Assembly (NCBI RefSeq): GCF_019969685.1
Contig: NZ_JAHXYZ010000002.1
Coordinates: forward strand, 1,544,273-1,608,272
Origin: Microbacterium sp. EST19A
Lineage (GTDB): Bacteria > Actinomycetota > Actinomycetes > Actinomycetales > Microbacteriaceae
Direction: 5' to 3'
DNA length: 64,000 bases
Position numbers and translations under genes: made by a program. The notes beneath the pieces were generated by a model. It made no database searches and was not told the DNA's origin. It worked only from the letters and a program-made list of their open reading frames with translations. Positions 59,233-64,000 of this stretch are shown here, in pieces; within the stretch, counting starts at the first letter, position 1, and every line of letters starts with the position of its first letter.

Positions 59233-60108
59233 ATGGCATTCAGCAAGATGGTCAAGCCCGAGTCGACCGAACTCATCCACCTCACGGTGCTGCGCAGCGA
59301 ACGACTGTCGGCGCATTGGATCAGGGTGACGCTCGGCGGCGGTGAGATCGAGAAGTTCCGACCGATGGGTTTCGACCAGTGGTTCCGATTGTTCCTGCCG
59401 ATCGGCGGCGATGCGGGCCTGGAGCGGGTGCCGGCGAAGGCGAACAAGATGTTCGGGTATCTGAAGTTCCTGCGGATCCCTGATGGCGAGCGTCCGGTCA
59501 TGCGCAACTACAGCGTTCGGGCGTATCGTGCGGCGACGGCGGATGCCGGTGCCGAGATCGATGTGGACTTCGTGCTGCACGGCTCGGCGGCGGACGGCAC
59601 TGCCGGCCCGGCATCCCGCTGGGCGGAGACGTGCCAGCCGGGTGAGCATGTGCTGATCATCGATGAGGGCCTGACGTTCAATCCGCAGCGCGGCACGGAT
59701 CGCGTGCTGCTGGTGGGCGATGAGACGGCGCTGCCGGCGATCGCGTCGATCAGTGCGTCGCTGCCGGCGGATGCCGTCGGCACCGCGATCATCGAGGTGC
59801 CGACGACGGAGGATGCGCTGTCGTTCCCTCGCCCCGCGGGTATCGAGCTGGTCTGGATCGTGCGGCCGCACGATGTGGCGCCCGGTTCTCTGGCGCTGGA
59901 GACTCTGGCGCGGACGACGTTGCCGGAGGGAACCTTCCACGCATATGCGGCGGGCGAGCAGTCTCTCGCGTCAGGGGTGCGGAAGCACCTGGTGGGTGAG
60001 CGCGGGGTCGACAAGAACGCGGTGAGCTTCTGCGGGTACTGGAAGATCGGTGCGGCTTCCCCCGCCTCGAAGGCGGCGCGCGAGGCTGCTGCGGAGCCGC
60101 TGGTATGA
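59233..60108 (+). CDS. Siderophore-interacting protein (FAD-dependent ferric reductase, ViuB-like)
   Basis: A 291-residue cytoplasmic flavoprotein. The FAD-binding part at about 12-140 includes RPVMRNYSVRAY, and the C-terminal SIP domain holds LLVGDETALPAIASI and TFHAYAAGEQ. These proteins reduce ferric siderophores with NAD(P)H so that iron is released in the cell. ATG at 59233 follows GAAAGG. It sits inside the ECF operon and overlaps the second S component gene by 4 bases (ATGA). This tight link suggests that the ECF transporter brings in its substrate. Confidence 0.93.
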   Translation: MAFSKMVKPESTELIHLTVLRSERLSAHWIRVTLGGGEIEKFRPMGFDQWFRLFLPIGGDAGLERVPAKANKMFGYLKFLRIPDGERPVMRNYSVRAYRAATADAGAEIDVDFVLHGSAADGTAGPASRWAETCQPGEHVLIIDEGLTFNPQRGTDRVLLVGDETALPAIASISASLPADAVGTAIIEVPTTEDALSFPRPAGIELVWIVRPHDVAPGSLALETLARTTLPEGTFHAYAAGEQSLASGVRKHLVGERGVDKNAVSFCGYWKIGAASPASKAAREAAAEPLV

Positions 60109-60722
60109 GCGGCGAGAAGGCGGGCGCCCCTCGGAGTCGCGGACGCTTCCGCTTCCCGACCGCGATCCTGCTGACGTGTGCAGCGCTGGGTGTCGCGGGT
60201 GGGCTGTTGCTCGCGCCGGCGAACTGGGTGTCGACGGTCCTGTTCCCGGGGTTGCCGTTCGTGAGCGTCGCGCTGGCGGGGCTGTGGCTGCTGCCGTCGG
60301 TGATCGCGCTGCGGTTGCTGCGTCGTCCTTTGGTCGGTTTGCTTGTCGGCCTGCTTGCGGGGCTGGTGATCGTGCCGTTCTCGGGATATGGATTCGGCAG
60401 CGTCGCGACCAACGTATGGTGGGCGGCGTTCACGGAGCTGCCGTTCCTGTTCGTGCTCTGGCGGTATTGGGGGACATGGATGCACTATGTCGGCGCTGCC
60501 GTCGTCGGTGTCGTGTATCCGTTGCTGGCGTGGGCGTCGTTCAACCTCGAGACCATGCCGGTCGGTGTGCGGATCGCGTTCTTCGCGATCACCCTGGCGA
60601 GTTGCGTGGGTGGCACGGCTCTCGGCATTCTGATCGCCGACCACCTTCGTCGCGCCGGGGTCGGTGGGCGCCTTCCGCAGGGACGTGCCGCACGCACTCC
60701 CGCGGCGAAGACGGAGGTCTGA
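60105..60722 (+). CDS. ECF transporter S component, YkoE-like (second copy)
   Basis: A 205-residue membrane protein with five to six helices, built like the S component at 56116-56658. Shared features are the early AALGVAGG-type helix, the VIALRLLRRPLVGLLVGLL segment matching EVLRRPFVALITHVI of the first copy, and the end IADHLRRAGV matching AALRRAGV. It starts inside the siderophore-interacting protein gene (ATGA overlap), so it is made with it. Two S components around one ATPase/EcfT pair could serve two related ligands or work as a pair. The substrate is unknown and is inferred to be iron-linked. Confidence 0.78.
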   Translation: MSGEKAGAPRSRGRFRFPTAILLTCAALGVAGGLLLAPANWVSTVLFPGLPFVSVALAGLWLLPSVIALRLLRRPLVGLLVGLLAGLVIVPFSGYGFGSVATNVWWAAFTELPFLFVLWRYWGTWMHYVGAAVVGVVYPLLAWASFNLETMPVGVRIAFFAITLASCVGGTALGILIADHLRRAGVGGRLPQGRAARTPAAKTEV

Positions 60723-60775
60723 CGGGGCGGTGCACCGCTGATGTGAGCGGATGAGGCTCTGCGCGCAGGGCCCGT

Positions 60776-61767
60776 TCATGCGGCGATGTCGAATCGGTGT
60801 CGTCCGCCGGTGCGGGGTGTGCGGGCGGGGTCGACGTAGGCGGGTGGGATGAACCAGACTCGTGCGGCGATTCCGGTGCCGTCGATGCGGATGTCCCACC
60901 CCTCACGATGACGGTCGCTCCCGCGAGCGGGACCCGGGACTCGCACCCGAGGACGTGCGCGGCGAACATTGCGAGAGCATCAGCCTGCAGCATCGGCACG
61001 GTCCGCCGGTCCGCATCCGCCGCGTCCGGGTTCGGAGCATCCATCCGGGCGTTGAACGCGGCCGTGACATATCCCCGCAGCGCGGTCACGACGGGCGCGG
61101 CGGTCTCAGCATCGAGCACCGCGTTCAGATGGACCATCCCGTCGCGTTCGAAGACCGTGCACGACCGCTTCGCCCGACGCTCCTCATCCTTCGGCTCCAC
61201 ACCATCCGGGTCCAACCAGGCCTCCGCCCGGGCGATCACCTTGCGGACATCATCCAACCCGAGCCCGGCGCACCGCTCGGCGAGGATCTCCTCCCCCAAA
61301 CCGATCCGCCCCACCCCGGCCACCACCCGGCACCGATCCAACAACGCGATGATCAACCCCGCCGCGGCGATACTCAACGCCCCTGACGCGAGCGCCTCCC
61401 GCAACAACGCGTACCGGGCTGGGAGCATCGCCCCCAGCAGGTCCGTGCGCGGTGCGGTCGCCTCCCCCACTTTCACCAGGCGGGACGCGTCCCCGGCCGA
61501 GATCCCGCCGGTCGCCGCGAGTAGCTTCCCCGCGGTCCGGTACCCGTGCTCCTTCGCCAGACTCCCCGAACCCAACTCCGTGCGGGACTCATCGGCGATC
61601 CGCGCCGCGACATCCGCATGCGCCGCATCCAGGCGGCGTTGCACCACACCGATCGCGTCATTCACCGCGATCAACTGCTCCCGCGACAACCCCGTCGCAT
61701 CATCCGCGCCCGCCCACACCGATTCGAGGCGGGTGACCGCCTCGACCAGACCAGGGAGCTTCGACAT
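60776..61767 (-). pseudogene. Decayed DUF222/HNH endonuclease gene (internal deletion with frameshift)
   Basis: The first 270 residues or so (from ATG at 61767) are a DUF222/13E12-type domain, ending SRVPLAGATVIVR. In intact relatives about 100 more residues with the HNH nuclease core follow. Here that part is missing. At 60897-60905 the sequence jumps to the family's usual end, GWDIRIDGTGIAARVWFIPP ... GGRHRFDIAA, with stop at 60776, but in another frame. The ribosome would instead read an unrelated Ser/Pro/Arg-rich tail to 60589, overlapping the S component gene. The nuclease is therefore inactive. The intact family is multicopy in many actinobacteria, with roles still unclear. The missing length is estimated from family knowledge. 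Confidence 0.8.
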
Positions 61768-62164
61768 GCCCCCAGTTTACCCGCGAACCACCCGACATTC
61801 GAAACTATCTTCGATAGTATATTGGTTGTCTTGGGGCTTGCGAGGGCTTCGGGTAGCGAGGCAGCGAGTAGCCAGACGGAGCGAATCGCACCTGCGAACA
61901 GACCCCGCGACGACCCTCTCCGCGCTCGTCCTGCCACCCCGCGCATCATGCCGAAGCCGGCATCCGCCCTTCACCCGAACGTGGCATCCGTTCCGCATCG
62001 AAAGTCCGCATTCGCCCCACACCGAGCGGCGGACAAAGACACCGCAGGTCGACCGTGATCATCGCTCTCGGCCGCCATCCCCGCACACATGCCGATCCCG
62101 GCATCCGACCGGCATGCGCCGAGCATCCGCACCGCGAATCGTCCGCGACGACTGCCCTCCCCTG
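61768..62164. other. 397-base gap with an A+T-rich dyad, no gene seen
   Basis: ACTATC-TTC-GATAGT (61804-61818) forms a small dyad in the only A+T-rich patch of the gap. On the minus strand TATACT (61821-61816) could be a -10 box for the DUF222 remnant, whose ATG lies 49 bases on. The rest holds short open frames with no recognisable product and several GGCATCC motifs. Confidence 0.5.
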
Positions 62165-63265
62165 CTACTGGATATCCTCGAGCAGCCCCATCATCGCTTC
62201 ACCCATCTCGACCTGGGTGAGCACGATCTGGAAGGATCCGTCGGGGTCGACGAAGAAGTCGGTTCCGAGGCCGCCGGACCATCCGTAGCGTCCGGCGTGC
62301 TCGCCCTCGGTCACCACCGCGACGCCGAAGCCCCATCCCATGCCGTCCCAGAATCCGGGGAAGAAGCTGTCTTCTATCTTCGCCGCCGCGGGAACCTGAT
62401 CGGTGCGCAGCGAATCGAGCAGGCCCGCCTCGACGACGACCTTGCCGTCCTGCATTCCGCCGGTCGCCAGCATCCGCGCGAATGCGGCGTAGTCGGATGC
62501 CGTCGACACGAGTTCCGCGTGACTGAGGTCGAACGGTGCCGGCGCGACGTAGAAGCCGCCGGCTGCGGGCTCGATCTCGACCAGCGCGCCGCTCTCGTCG
62601 TGGCGGTACCCGGCAGGGAGCCGATGCGCCTGATCGACGGGAACCGTGTACCCGGTGTCGACCATGCCGAGCGGTTCGAACAGGTCGGTCCGCAGGTGGT
62701 CCTCCAGGGAGCCGCCGACCAGGCGGGAGAGAAGGATGCCGAGGATGCCGAACGAGTGGTGGTAGCGCCATCCGGTACCCGGCTGAAAAGCGAGCGGCAG
62801 GGTGGCGAGCGCGTCGAGCCAGTCCTGCGCGCCGAGGGCGACGGGTTCCTGCCCGGCCTGCGTCTGGTTGGCGATCATGGCGTCCTGCAGCGGGGACGGC
62901 GCGGTCATCATCCCGTATCCCGACATGTTGGTCAGCAGGTGCCGCACGGTGATGGGGGTGGTCGCGGGTTCGACATCATCGAGCGGAGACGTGGGCGTGC
63001 GCAGCACTTGGCGGTCCGCGAGCTCGGGCAGCCATCGCTGCACCGGATCGTCCAGGTCGAGACGTCCGTCCTGCACAAGTCGCAGCGCCGCGACGGTCAC
63101 GACCGGCTTGGTCATGGATTGGATGCGCACGATCGCGTCCGACGTCAGGTCGCCGGCGGTGACGACCTCGACCCGCCCGTCAGGAGCGCCGGTGACGCCG
63201 ATGATCCCCGGAGCGGTGCCGCGCGAGACATGGTCTTCGAGGATCGAGAGGAGCGAGTGGGTCAT
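62165..63265 (-). CDS. Serine hydrolase, class C beta-lactamase-like
   Basis: A 366-residue protein of the beta-lactamase/penicillin-binding-protein-like hydrolase group. The catalytic SxxK motif is SMTK (about residues 49-52). The second motif, usually YxN, reads YHH in GWRYHHSFGILG, and the third is seen in GWSGGLGTDF, in place of KTG/HTG. No signal peptide is found, so it is cytoplasmic and probably an esterase or peptidase rather than an antibiotic beta-lactamase. ATG at 63265 is the only good start. It is monocistronic. The substrate is unknown. Confidence 0.88.
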   Translation of the reverse strand: MTHSLLSILEDHVSRGTAPGIIGVTGAPDGRVEVVTAGDLTSDAIVRIQSMTKPVVTVAALRLVQDGRLDLDDPVQRWLPELADRQVLRTPTSPLDDVEPATTPITVRHLLTNMSGYGMMTAPSPLQDAMIANQTQAGQEPVALGAQDWLDALATLPLAFQPGTGWRYHHSFGILGILLSRLVGGSLEDHLRTDLFEPLGMVDTGYTVPVDQAHRLPAGYRHDESGALVEIEPAAGGFYVAPAPFDLSHAELVSTASDYAAFARMLATGGMQDGKVVVEAGLLDSLRTDQVPAAAKIEDSFFPGFWDGMGWGFGVAVVTEGEHAGRYGWSGGLGTDFFVDPDGSFQIVLTQVEMGEAMMGLLEDIQ

Positions 63266-63533
63266 GCCCTCGATTCAAACGCGTAGGAGGGATGCTGTCC
63301 ACGGTGTGGATGATCCCGCATCCCTCTGATGCAGCGACAAGTGCAGCTGCGATGCCTCATCGAGCTCCGCCACTAGTCTCCTTCGACTCGGTGAAACGTA
63401 CAGATATCGGAGCTTCCGAAGCATCCGTCAAGGCTCCCGCGACGTTTCGCCGGCTCCTACCCGCGCTCGCGACGACAACCCGGCTCGAACAGAGGATGGA
63501 ATCACGCTAATCGGGGTCTGATTGCCCGGCATA
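63266..63533. other. Intergenic stretch upstream of the serine hydrolase, no gene seen
   Basis: A short plus-strand frame (63292-63510) has no ribosome site or known domain and looks like chance. The region must contain the serine hydrolase promoter, but no clear -35/-10 pair stands out. Confidence 0.4.
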
Positions 63534-63555
63534 CCCCGCTCCCGCAGAAGCGGGG
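63534..63555 (-). terminator. Hairpin terminator after pdxT
   Basis: CCCCGCT (63534-63540) and AGCGGGG (63549-63555) form a 7-base stem with an 8-base loop, 6 bases past the pdxT stop on the minus strand. No long T run follows. Confidence 0.7.
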
Positions 63556-63560
63556 CCCAG

Positions 63561-64000
63561 TCAGTACACCGTCGTGCGCTCCGACCCGAGATGGCTCGCC
63601 ACCGAACCCGACATCGACCCGCGCGAACTCATCCGATCGAGGAAGCGCTCGTGGAAACGCGTCTCGCCGTCGACTTCCGGGTGGAAGCTCGTCCCGAGTA
63701 GGTTGTCCTGCTGCACCGCGACCACGGTTCCGTCCGGCAGTGCGGCGAGGACCTCGACGTCGGCTCCGACACGCTCGACGACAGGTGCGCGGATGAAGGT
63801 CGCGTGCACCGCTGGCTCACCTAGCGCCGGCACGTCGATGTCGGCTTCGAAGGATTCGACCTGCCGTCCGAACGCGTTGCGGCGCACGACCGCGTCGATC
63901 CCGCCGAAGGACTCCTGTCCGTCGATGGCGTCGACCACCGAGTCGGCCAGCATGATGAGGCCGGCGCAGGTTCCGAGCACGGGCATGCCCGCGGCGATCG
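63561..64000 (-). CDS. pdxT: Pyridoxal 5'-phosphate synthase glutaminase subunit (5' part outside window)
   Basis: The C-terminal 145 residues of a class I glutamine amidotransferase of the PdxT/SNO type. It hydrolyses glutamine and hands ammonia to PdxS for vitamin B6 synthesis. The nucleophile block GMPVLGTCAGLIMLA holds the active Cys. FGRQVESFEADI, FIRAP and GTSFHPEVDGETRFHERFL, with the His and Glu of the triad, are all typical PdxT segments. The start and first 50 or so residues lie beyond position 64000, where pdxS would be expected upstream. It is the last gene of its unit, with a hairpin directly after. Confidence 0.95.
   Translation of the reverse strand, partial: IAAGMPVLGTCAGLIMLADSVVDAIDGQESFGGIDAVVRRNAFGRQVESFEADIDVPALGEPAVHATFIRAPVVERVGADVEVLAALPDGTVVAVQQDNLLGTSFHPEVDGETRFHERFLDRMSSRGSMSGSVASHLGSERTTVY

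Noticed and set aside
60589..60775. C-terminal domain of the DUF222 protein
   Set aside because: It is read in a shifted frame after the deletion and overlaps the second S component gene on the other strand. The composition is Ser/Pro/Arg-rich noise.
62165..63265. Antibiotic-type beta-lactamase
   Set aside because: There is no signal peptide, YHH replaces the YxN motif and the KTG motif is not kept, so a cytoplasmic esterase/peptidase is more likely.
63292..63510. A 72-codon gene on the plus strand
   Set aside because: There is no ribosome site, no recognisable domain and chance-like composition.

Overview
The window looks like a chromosomal segment of a high-G+C actinobacterium of the family Microbacteriaceae, most likely Microbacterium or a close relative. 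The signs are tightly overlapping ATGA/GTGA gene junctions, Asp-GAT used mainly inside GGATGC contexts, an IdeR/DtxR-type iron box, DUF222-type sequence, and a kinase/FHA/MoxR/DUF58 gene order typical of actinobacteria. I found no tRNA, rRNA, CRISPR array, insertion sequence or prophage. This assignment is inference from gene content.

Region 1 (1-30070, all minus strand) is dominated by one locus of about 29 kb. Two tandem paralogous surface proteins of about 2,020-2,030 residues (30070-17774) come first. Then follow MoxR ATPase, DUF58 protein, a transglutaminase-like membrane protein whose catalytic residues are replaced, an RDD-FHA membrane protein, a PP2C phosphatase, an FHA protein, a PknB-like kinase, a second RDD-FHA protein, an EssC/EccC-like FtsK-SpoIIIE ATPase with its own FHA domain, and a WXG100-type protein. 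From MoxR to the kinase-linked RDD-FHA gene nearly every junction overlaps or is 1 nt apart, so this is one translationally coupled unit. It reads as a type VII secretion-like device with no recognisable EccB/D/E, EssA/B/EsaA or mycosin, combined with Ser/Thr phospho-signalling and giant adhesin-like proteins. A lipoprotein transporter component and a small conserved protein lie beyond its terminator.

Region 2 (30216-46216) is metabolic. It holds tag (DNA repair) and a divergent ribonucleoside salvage cluster (ribokinase and GntR regulator facing an MFS importer and nucleoside hydrolase). Next come a zinc alcohol dehydrogenase, an acyl-CoA oxidase, a GH3 beta-glycosidase/MFS sugar-transport pair controlled by a divergent regulator made of two fused TetR units, recQ, and a GNAT/pirin pair.

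Region 3 (46218-55903, minus strand) starts with a secreted subtilisin-like protease and its terminator. Then comes a likely six-gene operon: cstA, its small partner ybdD, a LytS-type histidine kinase, a LytTR response regulator, a small membrane protein and a sodium/solute symporter. This is a probable pyruvate/monocarboxylate sensing and uptake unit.

Region 4 (56116-60722, plus strand) is an ECF transporter with two YkoE-like S components, a fused double ATPase, an EcfT and a siderophore-interacting flavoprotein, with an IdeR/DtxR-like iron box inside it. It is probably iron-regulated uptake of an iron chelate or haem-like ligand.

Region 5 (60776-64000, minus strand) holds a decayed DUF222/HNH gene, a serine hydrolase of the class C beta-lactamase fold, and the 3' part of pdxT.
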